This document shows positions 10,375 to 19,678 of a stretch of DNA of 64,000 nucleotides, one piece after another (within the stretch, counting starts at the first letter, position 1; the number at the start of each line of letters is the position of its first letter). The notes below the pieces were generated by a model. It did not search any database, was not told the DNA's origin, and saw nothing but the letters and a program-made list of their open reading frames with translations. Source of the stretch: DASXKD01 sp963734725 (GTDB lineage Bacteria > Actinomycetota > Actinomycetes > Streptosporangiales > Streptosporangiaceae); assembly GCA_963734725.1 (NCBI GenBank), contig CAVTIX010000015.1, forward strand, positions 1 to 64,000. The letters are read 5' to 3'. Made by a program: the position numbers and the translations under genes.

Positions 10375-10543
10375 AAACGTCTTCTCTCGAGCTGATCGCT
10401 ATTTCGGCACGATCGCGCCGGCAGCGGGAGAAGGTCCCCTGCGCCGAGAGCCCTACCGCCCTGTCGCCAGCCGCGCCGCCGGGCGCACGCTGTAAGCAAG
10501 CCCGGTGGTGCCGTAGGCGCGCCCGGGCCGAGTTCAGGGCTTA

Positions 10544-11641
10544 TCACGGACCGTGAGTAGGAACAGGCGGGCAATGCGACGCCGAGCGCCGAATCCGTGC
10601 GCGTGGGTGCGGCGCTGTCGGTGGCTGCGGGAGCGCGCGGGTCCTCTGGTTGTGTGCTTGAAGTGGCGCGGAGTTGGGCGTTGTGCGTTTGTGGGCCGCC
10701 GCGGTGGTCTTGGGCCGTGACGGCCCAGGCCGGGCCGGTAACGGCGGGCCTGGGGGCGTTTGCTGGGGCGGTCCGGGCTGTGGGAGGAGGGCGGCGAAGG
10801 CGCGCCCCGCTGGTGTGGCCTGGTGGCGGCTCATGATGGCGGCGAGGGTCCATGTGATGTCCGGGTCGGCGAGCGGGATGGCTCGAAGGTCTGGCCGGCT
10901 GGTGGCCAGGTATTGGGGGAGGAGGGTGAACCCCAGCCCGTGGGCGACGAAGTCCAGGATGGTGAGGACGTTGACGGCCTCGAAGATGACCCGTCGTTGC
11001 TTGCCGGCGCGGGCGAGGACCCGGTTGACGGCCTCGTAGCCGGTCGAGCCCTGGGGTGGCCCGATGAAGTCCTGTTCCGCCAGGGACGCGATAGCCACCT
11101 GTGTGCGGCCTGCCAGCGGGTGGTCGGGCCGGCAGAGGAACATCATTGGCTGGGTGCTGAGGGGGGTGGCGAGCACGGGTTCTGGCAGCTGCCGCGGGAG
11201 GGACACGAGCGCGACGTCGAGCCGGCCGGCCTCGATCTGGGGGATCAGGGCCATGCTGGTCTCGCGGGCGTAACGGATGCCCACCGCCGGGTGCTGATCG
11301 CGGAAGCGGGCGAGCAGGGCCGCCTGGTCGAGCAGTCCGGGCGTTGGGATGCCGCCGACCCGCAGCGAGCCGCGGAGCAGCCCCCGGACCGCCAGCACCG
11401 ATTCGCGGGCGGAGGCGGCGGCCGCCAGGGTGCGCCGGGCCCCCTCCAGCAGGACCCGGCCGGCCTCGGTCAGCTCCACTTTGCGGGTGGTGCGCACGAA
11501 AAGGCGAGAATCCAGTTCCCTTTCCAGCGCACGGACCGACGCTGACAGCGCCGACTGGCTCATGCGGCAGCGGCTCGCCGCCCGGGTGAAGTGGCCCTGT
11601 TCGGCCACGGCGAGGAAGTGCTCAAGCTGCCGGAGCTCCAC
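10544..11641 (-). CDS. LysR-family transcriptional regulator
   Basis: An intact 365-residue LysR-type regulator. Residues 1-60 are the winged helix-turn-helix (MELRQLEHFLAVAEQGHFTR, SQSALSASVRALERELDSRL); residues about 90-290 are the periplasmic-binding-like effector domain (LRGSLRVGGIPTPGLLDQAA ... VLTILDFVAHGLGFTLLPQY). The normal family length is about 300; the last 70 residues are a Pro/Arg/Thr-rich tail of low complexity, possibly read-through after loss of the original stop. LysR proteins usually control a divergent gene, but no intact gene lies divergently within 500 bases, so its target may be lost. Confidence 0.85.
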   Translation of the reverse strand: MELRQLEHFLAVAEQGHFTRAASRCRMSQSALSASVRALERELDSRLFVRTTRKVELTEAGRVLLEGARRTLAAAASARESVLAVRGLLRGSLRVGGIPTPGLLDQAALLARFRDQHPAVGIRYARETSMALIPQIEAGRLDVALVSLPRQLPEPVLATPLSTQPMMFLCRPDHPLAGRTQVAIASLAEQDFIGPPQGSTGYEAVNRVLARAGKQRRVIFEAVNVLTILDFVAHGLGFTLLPQYLATSRPDLRAIPLADPDITWTLAAIMSRHQATPAGRAFAALLPQPGPPQQTPPGPPLPARPGPSRPKTTAAAHKRTTPNSAPLQAHNQRTRALPQPPTAPHPRARIRRSASHCPPVPTHGP

Positions 11642-12143
11642 GATTCATCCACTCTGTAGGACAATCCGATCGTATCTTTCAATTTGAACGCACAGTAGAG
11701 CTCCGCGATAATGCTGGCTTGGCGGGGATGGCTGGCTGTGGATACGGGCTGGCAGCCCGCCCGCCCCGGGGCCGGGCCTGCCCCCGTGGCCTGGCCCCCG
11801 GGGTTCGGGCTGACCGCAGCCTGGCCAGGCGCCGGCGACCGGCGGCCCCGGGGCTTACCGCGCCCGCCGCGCAGACCATCCGGGCCTGGGAGCCGGGGCG
11901 GTGGCCATGGCCGGGCATGTTTCCCCGCCGTGGCAGACGTGGCTCTGATCGCACGGGAAGGAGGCGGTGCGGGTGGAGCAGGAACAGCGGCGGTTCATGA
12001 CACCGGCGACCCGCCCTGATAGCGGTGCAAGGCAGCGCCCTGACCGACCCTGAGGCCCGGGCTGACCCGGGTGACATCCCGGCCCATGAGGTGGTGGTCG
12101 TGCTTCCCTGGAGCCTGCTGGACAGCTACGCCAGGAAGCGGCG
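11642..12143. other. Gap with no recognisable gene
   Basis: Sequence between lysR and the DUF6879 gene. Frames here are low-complexity and unlike known proteins. The first 60 bases upstream of lysR are AT-richer and probably hold its promoter. Confidence 0.4.
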
Positions 12144-12707
12144 ATGACCGGCCCGGCCCCGCCCGCCGGGTCCGGCTTGGGCCGGTGCTTCGAGGTGTTC
12201 ACGGTGACCGCGTTCGGCCTCGAAACGCTCCGGGCTTACGCCGCGCCGGGCGAGGAGGACCGGATGAGGGCGTTCCGGCGGGGGCTGCCGCTGCCCGAGC
12301 GGCCGGCACGGACCAGCCGGTGGCTGCGCCGCATCGCCGCCACCACGGCGGCCGGCAAATCCTGGCGCCGGGTCCGCGTGCTTGACCGTCCGCTGTCGGA
12401 GCACGAGTGCTACCGGCTGCTCGGCTACCGGGAGTCGGCCAAGGCCGGCGAGGTGATCCGGATCGCCGACCGATCGGCCTGCCCCGCCCTGGCCCCGCTG
12501 GCCCGTGACTTCTGGCTGTTCGACGCCGCCACCGCCAGGCCATTTGCGGCCCTGATGAACTACGACCACGCGGGCGGGTATCTCGGCGCCGCGGTGACCA
12601 CCGAGCCAGCTGTGATCATGGCATGCGTCACCGCCCGCAACCTTGCCCAGCAGCACTCGGCGCCCCTCGGCGCCTACCTGGCCCAGCTGAAGGCCGAAAC
12701 ACAGTGA
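12144..12707 (+). CDS. DUF6879 family protein
   Basis: An ATG at 12144 preceded by an AGGAAG ribosome-binding sequence opens a 187-residue protein of the DUF6879 type. Typical features are GKSWRRVRVLDRPLSEHECY, a central VIRIADRS, and ARDFWLFDAATARPFAALMN. The family is widespread in actinomycetes next to XRE/DUF5753 regulators and has no proven function. Here its stop codon overlaps a GTG start (12704) of exactly such a regulator, implying translational coupling. The DUF6879 gene is intact; its partner is broken. Confidence 0.75.
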   Translation: MTGPAPPAGSGLGRCFEVFTVTAFGLETLRAYAAPGEEDRMRAFRRGLPLPERPARTSRWLRRIAATTAAGKSWRRVRVLDRPLSEHECYRLLGYRESAKAGEVIRIADRSACPALAPLARDFWLFDAATARPFAALMNYDHAGGYLGAAVTTEPAVIMACVTARNLAQQHSAPLGAYLAQLKAETQ

Positions 12708-13455
12708 CCAGCCGGCCGTCCGGCGCGCCCCGCGAGCGGCGCCACCAGCTCGCCGCCGAGCTGCGCCGCACTCGCATGCTGGCCGGGCTGCCCGGCCGGG
12801 ACCTGGCCCAGGCCACCGGGGTCAGCCAGTCCACCATCTCCCGGGCCGAACGCGGACAAGCCGTTCTCTGCCGGGGTCACCGCCTGGGGCCGACGCCACC
12901 GGCATCACCGGCGCCCGCCGGGCCGTGCTGCTGGCCCTGGCCGAGGCGGCCGCCAGCGAGGCAGCCTTCCGCATCAGGCTCAGCAGCGGCCTGGCAGCCG
13001 TCCAGGACCCGGTCCGCGACCTGGAAGCCAGCGCCCGGGTCATCCGCACCTTCCAGCCCGGCATCACCCCGGCCTGCTGCAAACCGCCGAGCACGCACGC
13101 CAGATCATGGCCCCGGCCGGCATCCGCCCTCCACGGCGGCCATGCCGCCGCCCTCGCCGCCCGGCTGCGCCGCCAGCAAGCCCTCCACGATCCAGACCGG
13201 TCCTTGGAGTTCCTGCTGACCGAGGCGGCGCTGCGCTACCGCCCCGCACCCCCGCAGGCACCCGCCGCCCAGCCCGGGGGCCGCCGCGACGCCAGCACGA
13301 ACCAGACGCGCACCGCCCAGCTCGACCACCTGGCCGCCGCCGTCACCCTGGAAACGATCTCGTTCGGGGTCAACCCGGCCGATGCCGAGATGCACGCCAT
13401 CACCCCTGCGGCTTCATCCTCTACGACGACCGGACCGGCGGCCAGCAGCCGCTGG
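12704..13455 (+). pseudogene. XRE helix-turn-helix/DUF5753 regulator, frameshifted and truncated
   Basis: A GTG start at 12704 overlaps the DUF6879 stop. RHQLAAELRRTRMLAGLPGR, then DLAQATGVSQSTISRAERGQ, is a clear XRE helix-turn-helix. After about 50 codons the frame slips (near 12858 and 12890), and the DUF5753 part continues in pieces: AVLLALAEAAASEAAFRIRL, VIRTFQPGITP, AAALAARLRRQQALHDPDRS and LTEAALRYRP, DHLAAAVTLETISFGVNPAD, then CGFILYDDRTGGQQPLAQ near 13410-13455. Homology ends there at a fusion with an ERCC4-Lsr2 fragment, so the last part of DUF5753 is missing. Confidence 0.75.
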
Positions 13456-13746
13456 CCCAACGTGCCGATCGTGTTCTGCGAGGCCCGCGCGCTCGCTGAG
13501 GAATGGATCTACCGGTTCCTGGCCGCCGCCCATGCCTGGGCGGCCACCGAGGCCGTCGCGATTGAGCGGCTGACACCGTTGGCTGCGTCGGCTGCGGCGA
13601 CTGAACTCGCCGCCGCGCCGGGCCTGCCAGAACCTTCCACCGCCGAAGTCCGGGCGTGGGCGCGCGCCACCGGTCGTGCCGTCCTCGGCCGTGGCAGGCT
13701 CGGCCAGGAGATCTGGGCTGCCTGGCGTACGGCGCGCCGCGGCTGA
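13456..13746 (+). pseudogene. C-terminal fragment of an ERCC4-nuclease/Lsr2-like protein
   Basis: The frame from about 13456 reads VPIVFCEARALAEEWIYRFL and AAAHAWAATE, the end of the ERCC4-type nuclease domain of a known actinobacterial family. It then reads PEPSTAEVRAWARATGRAVL, GRGRLGQEIWAAWRTA and a stop, which is the Lsr2-type DNA-binding helix pair (normally R-A-W-A-R plus GRL/RGR minor-groove contact). The N-terminal two thirds, with the nuclease catalytic residues, are absent. It is joined directly to the truncated XRE/DUF5753 gene, consistent with a deletion, and ends 10 bases before the recD2 start. Confidence 0.7.
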
Positions 13747-13756
13747 GGTCGGCAGA

Positions 13757-16060
13757 ATGGCGGTTGTGACCGGTCAGTCTCTGTTGCCTGAGGTGCCGCC
13801 GGGTTTGTCGGTGCTGGAGGCGGTGCTGGAACGGATCACCTACGCCAACGAGGACACCGGGTACACCATCGCCCGGGTGGCCACCGAGCGGACCGGCCCG
13901 GATCTTTTGACGGTGGTGGGCCCGTTGCTGGGCGCCCAGGTGGGGGAGAGCCTGCGGCTGACCGGGCGGTGGGCCAGCCACCCCAAATACGGCAAGCAGT
14001 TCCAGGTGCATTCGTTTGCCACCGTGCTGCCGGCCACGATCCAGGGCATCCGCGCCTACCTGGGGTCGGGGCTGATTAAAGGGATCGGCCCGGTGATGGC
14101 CGAGCGGATGGTCGATCATTTCGGCACCGGCATCCTGGACGTCATCGAGCAGGAGCCGGGCCGGCTGACCGAGGTGCATGGGCTGGGACCCAAACGGACC
14201 CAGAGGATCGCTGAGGCGTGGGAAGAGCAGAAGGCGATCAAGGACGTGATGGTGTTCCTGGCCGGGGTGGGGGTGTCCACGTCGCTGGCGGTGCGGATCT
14301 ACAAGAAATACGCCACCAGCTCCATCGCGGTGGTGCGTGAGGAGCCATACCGGCTCGCGTCAGAGGTGTGGGGCATCGGGTTCAAGACCGCCGACACCAT
14401 CGCACAGGCGGTCGGGATCCCGCACGACAGCCCGCAGCGGATCATGGCGGGACTGCAGTACACCCTGTCGCAGGCGGCCGACGACGGCGGGCACTGCTAC
14501 CTGCCCGAGCCGAACCTGATCGGCGAGGCCGCCAAGATCCTCGGTGTCGGCACGGAGCTAATCGGCCCCTGCCTCGACGAACTTGTGGCCGGCGAGGGCG
14601 CCGTGCGTGAACCGGCGCCGGCCAGCGGCGAGGCCGAAAACGGAACCGTTCCGGCGGTGTATCTGGTGCCGTTCCACCGGGCCGAGCGCTCCCTCGCCAG
14701 CGGGCTGCTGGACCTGCTGAACACCCACCACGACCGGCTGCCCGCCTTCACCTCGGTGGACTGGCCCACGGCGCTGAGCTGGCTACAGGCAAGGGCCGGC
14801 CTGGACCTGGCCCCCGCGCAGCAGCAGGCGGTCAAGCTCGCGCTCACCAGCAAAGTAGCGGTGCTCACCGGCGGGCCGGGCTGCGGCAAGAGTTTCACCG
14901 TCCGCGCCATCGTCACCCTCGCCACGGCCAAGAACGCCAGGGTGGTGCTGGTCGCGCCCACCGGCCGGGCCGCCAAGCGGCTGGCCGAGCTGACCGGTCA
15001 CGACGCCTCCACCGTGCACCGGCTGCTGGAGCTCCAGCCCGGCGGCGACCCCAAATACGACCGTGACAATCCCCTGGATGCCGATCTGGTCGTGGTGGAT
15101 GAGTCCTCGATGATGGACGTGATCTTGGCCAACAAGCTGGTCAAGGCCATCCCAGAGGGGGCGCACCTGCTGCTGGTCGGCGACGTCGACCAGCTCCCCT
15201 CGGTCGGCGCCGGGGAAGTCCTCCGCGACCTGCTTGCATCCCCCAGCGTCCCGCGGGTGCGGCTAACCCAGATCTTCCGCCAAGCCCGCCAGTCCGGCAT
15301 CGTCGTCAACGCCCACTGCATCAACCACGGCCAGCCCCCGCAGCTGACCGGGTTCGCCGACTTCTACTGGTTCACCTGCCAGCCTCCCGAAGATTCTGGC
15401 CTGCACCCGGCCGAGGAAACCGCCAAACTCGTCGTGGACATCGTCGCCCGCCGCATCCCCGCCAAGTTCGGGCTCGACCCGGTCCGCGACATCCAGGTGC
15501 TCACCCCGACCCACCGCGGCCCGGCCGGGGCGGGCAACCTCAACGCCCTGCTGCAGGAGGCATTGACCCCGCACCGCGACGGGGCGCCGGAGAAGTGGTA
15601 CGGCGGGCGGGTGTTCCGGGTCGGGGACAAGGTCACCCAGCTGCGCAACAACTACGACAAGGGCAAGGCGGGGATCTTCAACGGCACCGTGGGGGTCATC
15701 ACCGGCCTGTCGGTGCCCGACCAGGCGCTCACCGTGCTGACCGACGAAGACGAGCCGGTGGATTACGACTTCGCCGAACTCGATGAGCTCGCCCACGCCT
15801 ACGCCGTCACCATCCACCGCTCTCAGGGCAGCGAATACCCCGCGGTGGTCATCCCGCTCACCACCTCGTCCTGGATGATGCTGCAGCGCAACCTGCTCTA
15901 CACAGGCGTCACCCGCGCCAAGAAGCTCATCATCCTGGCCGGATCCCGCCGAGCGCTCGCCCAGGCCGTCCGCACCCGCGGAGCGGGCCGCCGCCACACC
16001 GCGCTCACCCACCGGCTCAACCCGGCCGGGCCCGGCAGCCAACCCCCCAGCGGCAAGTAA
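13757..16060 (+). CDS. recD2: RecD2-type ATP-dependent DNA helicase (SF1B, RecD/TraA family)
   Basis: ATG at 13757 yields 767 residues. The N-terminal part has an OB-like region (LERITYANEDTGYTIARV) and helix-hairpin-helix repeats (IKGIGPVMAERMVDHFGTGI; EVHGLGPKRTQRIAEAW; EVWGIGFKTADTIAQAVGIP). The SF1 motor follows: Walker A GGPGCGKSFT at about residues 371-380, LVAPTGRAAKRLAELT, Walker B VVDESSMMD at about 446, VGDVDQLPSVGAGEVL, LTQIFRQA, and motif VI region YAVTIHRSQGSEYPAVVIPL with TGVTRAKK near the end. RecD2 is a 5'-3' helicase acting without RecBC in DNA repair. The gene is complete and is the best-preserved long enzyme in the left third of the window. The tail is Pro/Gly-rich. Confidence 0.9.
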   Translation: MAVVTGQSLLPEVPPGLSVLEAVLERITYANEDTGYTIARVATERTGPDLLTVVGPLLGAQVGESLRLTGRWASHPKYGKQFQVHSFATVLPATIQGIRAYLGSGLIKGIGPVMAERMVDHFGTGILDVIEQEPGRLTEVHGLGPKRTQRIAEAWEEQKAIKDVMVFLAGVGVSTSLAVRIYKKYATSSIAVVREEPYRLASEVWGIGFKTADTIAQAVGIPHDSPQRIMAGLQYTLSQAADDGGHCYLPEPNLIGEAAKILGVGTELIGPCLDELVAGEGAVREPAPASGEAENGTVPAVYLVPFHRAERSLASGLLDLLNTHHDRLPAFTSVDWPTALSWLQARAGLDLAPAQQQAVKLALTSKVAVLTGGPGCGKSFTVRAIVTLATAKNARVVLVAPTGRAAKRLAELTGHDASTVHRLLELQPGGDPKYDRDNPLDADLVVVDESSMMDVILANKLVKAIPEGAHLLLVGDVDQLPSVGAGEVLRDLLASPSVPRVRLTQIFRQARQSGIVVNAHCINHGQPPQLTGFADFYWFTCQPPEDSGLHPAEETAKLVVDIVARRIPAKFGLDPVRDIQVLTPTHRGPAGAGNLNALLQEALTPHRDGAPEKWYGGRVFRVGDKVTQLRNNYDKGKAGIFNGTVGVITGLSVPDQALTVLTDEDEPVDYDFAELDELAHAYAVTIHRSQGSEYPAVVIPLTTSSWMMLQRNLLYTGVTRAKKLIILAGSRRALAQAVRTRGAGRRHTALTHRLNPAGPGSQPPSGK

Positions 16061-16350
16061 GAGCCCGCCGTACGGCAGCCACGGCCACTCGATGGCACAC
16101 CCGGCGGAACCCCCATGATGAGGCGAACCGGAGGCAGCCAGATGACCAGCCGACAATCAGACTCGGCGGCTGCGGCCAAGAGGACCAGATTTCCACCCGT
16201 GCCAAAGCACCAGATGGCGATCTTCGGCAAGCTTCGCGGCATGGATCAACCTAACTGGCCGTTCTGCGCGACTCATCGAATTGGCCGCGCAAGCCTCGTC
16301 GCCGTGCATAAGGCGGCTCCGCGCGCGTTCTCTATGACCTGCTCCATCAC

Positions 16351-16875
16351 TTAGCGTGATGCCGCCTCTCGACGTAGCCCCATGTCGGCCGTGGGCTCGG
16401 TGCAACGGACTCGTGTGGAGGTCGTGGTCGGGCGAACTGCCCGTCGTTGTTGTACTTGCCAGCGGCCAGCGTCGGTGAGGCTGCAGGTATCGCGCGCCCG
16501 GCGGCGGATGCTCCCGTCCCAGGCGATCTGCGTGACCACAACCGTCACCAGGTCAGTGTGCTGCTGCAGCATCACAGGCTGGGCCCGGCGGACCCGGTTG
16601 CGCCAGGCCGCTAAGACGGCGTCGCCCTCTATCAGCACGGCTCTGACCAGATCAGACAGCGGCCCGGACAGGTTATGCTCGCCGACCAGGAACTTGTCAT
16701 CATCAATCCTGATGTCATACACCGCGCTGCCGGGAGCGGCCCGGTACGGCGGCGGGATAGCCGGGACGCGGGCGATCAGTTCTTCCCAGCGGTCGGCATC
16801 GCTGCGGCCGGCGGTGTCGATTACCCAGCGGCGCATGCTGCCGTTCGCGGCGATCTTGGCGACCTGAAGCCTCAC
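16351..16875 (-). CDS. Emfourin (protealysin-inhibitor)-like protein with a duplicated domain
   Basis: From a GTG at 16875 the protein starts VRLQVAKIAANGSMRRWVID, then AGRSDADRWEELIARVP, SAVYDIRIDDDKFLVGEHNL and SGPLSDLVRAVL, which fits the emfourin domain (inhibitors of M4 metallopeptidases, often encoded beside them). A second start of the same domain appears after a linker: VTVVVTQIAWDGSIRRRARD and SLTDAGRW. It then runs into basic, non-homologous sequence, so the second copy is incomplete or frameshifted near 16440. No M4 peptidase is in the window. Family call is by motif recall only. Confidence 0.45.
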   Translation of the reverse strand: MRLQVAKIAANGSMRRWVIDTAGRSDADRWEELIARVPAIPPPYRAAPGSAVYDIRIDDDKFLVGEHNLSGPLSDLVRAVLIEGDAVLAAWRNRVRRAQPVMLQQHTDLVTVVVTQIAWDGSIRRRARDTCSLTDAGRWQVQQRRAVRPTTTSTRVRCTEPTADMGLRREAASR

Positions 16876-17119
16876 CCGCCCAGTTTGCCGCCCTGCAGCT
16901 ACACGCGCCAGCAATGATCACGCTGGCGTCCTCAGGGACCTGCCTCGCCCAGGGGCGGCACGGCCGTCACTAGGTCGGACATCGGCCCCGAAGATCATGA
17001 TCGGCGAGTTCGACGTTTCTTCGACTCGCACTCGCGGCGGCATAACATGCATGTGAGTGAGCCGGCCGCCGTGTCAGCGAGGCAGAGGGGGCGTACAGAT
17101 CACCCTGCTCGGCGCGACA

Positions 17120-17221
17120 CGGACCGCGTCCTGGCAGACGGAAACCGGAGCGCTTGGGCGGCACTGTGCGCCTCGCCTCGGAAGATCAATTACACGGCGT
17201 TAGGACAAGCCTCACCCACTA
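17120..17221. repeat. Dispersed repeat A, left part (target of the IS630-type transposon)
   Basis: Together with 19720-19870 this forms a roughly 230-base repeat that recurs, diverged, at 30285-30510. Matching blocks on this side include the GGCGGC ... CTCGCC segment and TTACAC at 17190. From TTACAC to GGTGCGCG the distance is 41 bases in both copies once the transposon and one TA are removed. Confidence 0.65.
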
Positions 17222-17262
17222 AGCGCGTATCCAAAAGTTCTGCGCGTAACTTGCCGTGAGGC
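17220..17262 (+). repeat. Left terminal inverted repeat of the IS630-type transposon
   Basis: Forty-three bases including the TA target dinucleotide; inverted match to 19679-19721 with a single mismatch at the fifteenth base. Confidence 0.9.
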
Positions 17263-17350
17263 CGCCGGGCGGGGGGCGTTGACAGCAGCCTCGCCGGGGG
17301 TTGGATCGAGGTTGCCGCATCGTCCACCCACCGGCGAGGTCGTGATCAGT

Positions 17351-18365
17351 ATGCGCCCGGTCTATGTGTTCGCCAACGGTCGCGCCGGTGAAGCCGAGCG
17401 GTTGCGGGCTGGCCTGCGCGGGCCGTGGCGGCAGGCGGCGCGGGCGGTGATGGTGCTGCTGTCGCTGCAGGGGTTATCAGCGGCCCAGATCGCCGGGCTG
17501 CTGGAGTGTCACCCGGCAACCGTGCGGCGCTGGATCGGCCGGTTCAACAGCGGAGGACTGGCCGGGCGGGCCGACCGGCCCCGGTGCGGGCGGCCGGCGC
17601 TGGGCGGGAAGCGGCTGACCCGGCGGATCGCCGCGCTGCTGGCCCGCCCGGGGCCGTGGACCCTGCCACGGATCGGGCGGTACCTGGGCCGGCCACAGGT
17701 CAGCATGCGGACGCTGTACCGACGGGTGCGGCGGGTGGCCATCTGGCGGCGGCCCAAGCTGACCGCCCGCGGCGACCCCGATCACGACTATGTGGTGGCC
17801 GGAGTGGTGGCTCGGCTGCTGGAGTTGCCACGCCGGGCAGTGGTGTGCGCCGAAGATGAGACCCACCTGAACCTGCTGCCGCACGTGAGGGCCAGCTGGA
17901 CGCTGCGCGGCGCCCGCCCGGATATCCTCACCCCCGGCAAGAACCGGCAGGTGACCGTGCTGGGCGCGCTGGAGGTGGCCACCGGGGCGCTGGGTGTACC
18001 GGCTGGGCCGCCGCTGCGCCGCCGACTTCATCGCCTTACTGCAGATGCTGGCCGAAGCATTCCCGCGCGCCCCGGCGATCGTGGTGATCTGCGACAACGA
18101 CAGCATCCACCACGCCCGCGCGGTCACCAGGTACCTGGAGCAGCACCCCCGCCTGGAACTGCTCTACGGAGCCCGCTACAGCCCGCATGACAACCCGGTC
18201 GAACGCGTCTGGGCCGGGTTGAAGAACTACGTCGCCAACACTGCCGTCACCTGGCCCGGCCGCCTCAGGCAGATCCACGCCTTCTTCCGCAACGGCTTAC
18301 CGGACCAGATGCTCGACGCCGCCGCGCCCTGGACCAGCCCGTGGCTGCCAGCCTGTGCCCGATGA
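17351..18365 (+). pseudogene. IS630-family transposase, single frameshift
   Basis: ATG at 17351 starts MRPVYVFANGRAGEAERL. An N-terminal helix-turn-helix region (GLSAAQIAGLLECHPATVRR, WIGRFNSGGLAG) and a second one (RIGRYLGRPQVSMRTLYRRV) precede the DDE domain: CAEDETHLNL with the first Asp, then a frame change near 17985-18000, VICDNDSIHH with the second Asp, and SPHDNPVERVWAGLKNYVAN with the Glu. All catalytic residues are present across the two frames. No slippery heptamer is seen at the break, so a mutation or sequencing indel is more likely than programmed frameshifting. It lies inside long inverted repeats together with the sigma-factor cargo. Confidence 0.85.
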
Positions 18366-18406
18366 TGGCCGCCGCGTTGGCGGCGACAAGGGGCCAGGGT
18401 GACCGG

Positions 18407-19057
18407 CTAGGACTTCATAAATCTGGCACAGGCGACCTGCGCGGACTTGGGGACGAACTCCCACACGGCCTGATAGTCGTTGCGCGGAACGCGGTCGGGG
18501 GGTATGGCGCTGATCATGAATCGTGCACCGGAGGGGATTTTGGCGGGGTTGATCGTCCACGACCAACCCAGGCCGCCCTTGCCCGGGCCAACCAACCCGA
18601 AGAACGCGCCCGGCTGGTCTTTCCATGTCTTCGACGGGCTGAACTTGACGAACCCCTCAGTGGACAGGAGAACGTGCCGTCCCTGGGCCAGGCAGATCTT
18701 CCCCCAGCGGACCCTCGCCGGGACCCCGGCTTCGGCCAGCACGCGCTGCAGCCGGGCGGGCTGTGAGACCTGCAGCAGATTGAAGGTGACCGTGCCGTTG
18801 GGGTTTGTGTTCACCGACCAGGCGGCCAGGTGCACGTGCACCGGGCGGGCCTGGCTTCCTGATGGGAGCACCAGGCCCAGGGTCAAGCCAATCGCGGCGC
18901 AGGCAGCCCCCGCGCCGGCCAGCCAGCGACGCGTCCGGCGCCTGCTGGCCCTGGCGATGATCTCGTTGGCCGGGATGCTCGGATGCGCCTTTGCCAGAGA
19001 GTCGCGCACCTCGGCCAGGCCGTCCCTGACGTCGGCCAGCATGGGGTCGTCGTTCAT
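18407..19057 (-). CDS. Single-pass membrane protein, likely partner of the adjacent ECF sigma factor
   Basis: This 216-residue protein has an acidic/amphipathic cytosolic segment (DDPMLADVRDGLAEVRDSLA; residues 1-43), one transmembrane helix at about 45-66 (AGAGAACAAIGLTLGLVLPS) and an extracellular domain with LAAWSVNTNPNGTVTFNLLQ. Its start overlaps the sigma-factor stop by four bases (ATGA), so the two are co-translated. In related actinobacterial loci this position is held by an anti-sigma or sigma-modulating membrane protein; no classic zinc anti-sigma motif (HxxxCxxC) is present, so the role is inferred from context. It is transposon cargo: the gene ends 42 bases from the transposase stop. 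Confidence 0.7.
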   Translation of the reverse strand: MNDDPMLADVRDGLAEVRDSLAKAHPSIPANEIIARASRRRTRRWLAGAGAACAAIGLTLGLVLPSGSQARPVHVHLAAWSVNTNPNGTVTFNLLQVSQPARLQRVLAEAGVPARVRWGKICLAQGRHVLLSTEGFVKFSPSKTWKDQPGAFFGLVGPGKGGLGWSWTINPAKIPSGARFMISAIPPDRVPRNDYQAVWEFVPKSAQVACARFMKS

Positions 19058-19551
19058 TGCGCTATCTCCTGATCGTTGCGGGCGGGGATGTCGCGGCGCA
19101 GCGCGGCGACGGCCCGGTGCAGGTGGGTGGTGACGGTGCTGCCGGACATGCCGAGCATCTGGGCGGTGGTGGCGGTGTCCAGGTCCAGCAGCAGCCGCAG
19201 CGCGATGACCTGCCGCTGCCGGACCGGCAATCGCCGCAACGCAGCCACCAGTGAGCCATCCAGGGCCGGGTCCTCGCTGGTGGTCGCGATGGTGTCATGG
19301 CTGCCCAGGGCTACTTCCCGCCGGTGCCGCCGCCACCACGACACGTGCGCGTTCAGCGCGCTGCGGATGATCCACGCGCGCGGCTCGGCCAGCCCGCCTA
19401 CCTTCCGCCACGACGCCCAGGCCCTTGTGAAGGCCTCCGCCACCAGGTCCTCGGCCAGCGCCCGGTTGCCGACGCTGACCACGACGATCCGCAGGCAGTC
19501 ATCCCAGGCCGCCGCGTAGAACTCGGCGAACTCGCGCTGGTCCTGTTCCAC
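19054..19551 (-). CDS. ECF RNA polymerase sigma factor (SigE/RpoE-like)
   Basis: A complete 165-residue ECF sigma factor. Region 2 spans FAEFYAAAWDDCLRIVVVSV, ALAEDLVAEAFTRAWASWRK and PRAWIIRSALNAHVSWWRRH; region 4 is LPVRQRQVIALRLLLDLDTA, TAQMLGMSGSTVTTHLHRAV and AALRRDI. It directs polymerase to specific promoters, normally held back by a membrane partner encoded downstream, as here. The 125 bases between its start and the right inverted repeat must contain its promoter. Being inside a transposon means transposition would move a ready-made regulatory circuit. Confidence 0.88.
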   Translation of the reverse strand: MEQDQREFAEFYAAAWDDCLRIVVVSVGNRALAEDLVAEAFTRAWASWRKVGGLAEPRAWIIRSALNAHVSWWRRHRREVALGSHDTIATTSEDPALDGSLVAALRRLPVRQRQVIALRLLLDLDTATTAQMLGMSGSTVTTHLHRAVAALRRDIPARNDQEIAQ

Positions 19552-19678
19552 GCCCTATACACGCATGAGGAGCCCGATCCGTCCACCTCACCGGACCTTG
19601 ACTCTGGTCCCGGCTGGGCCTGCACTCACTATGCAGCGGGGCAGGATGAACCCGCGACCAACGCCTCGTCGCCCAGCA

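Noticed and set aside
17985..18000. Programmed frameshift in the IS630 transposase
   Set aside because: No slippery heptamer or downstream stimulatory structure is evident; a plain indel is simpler.
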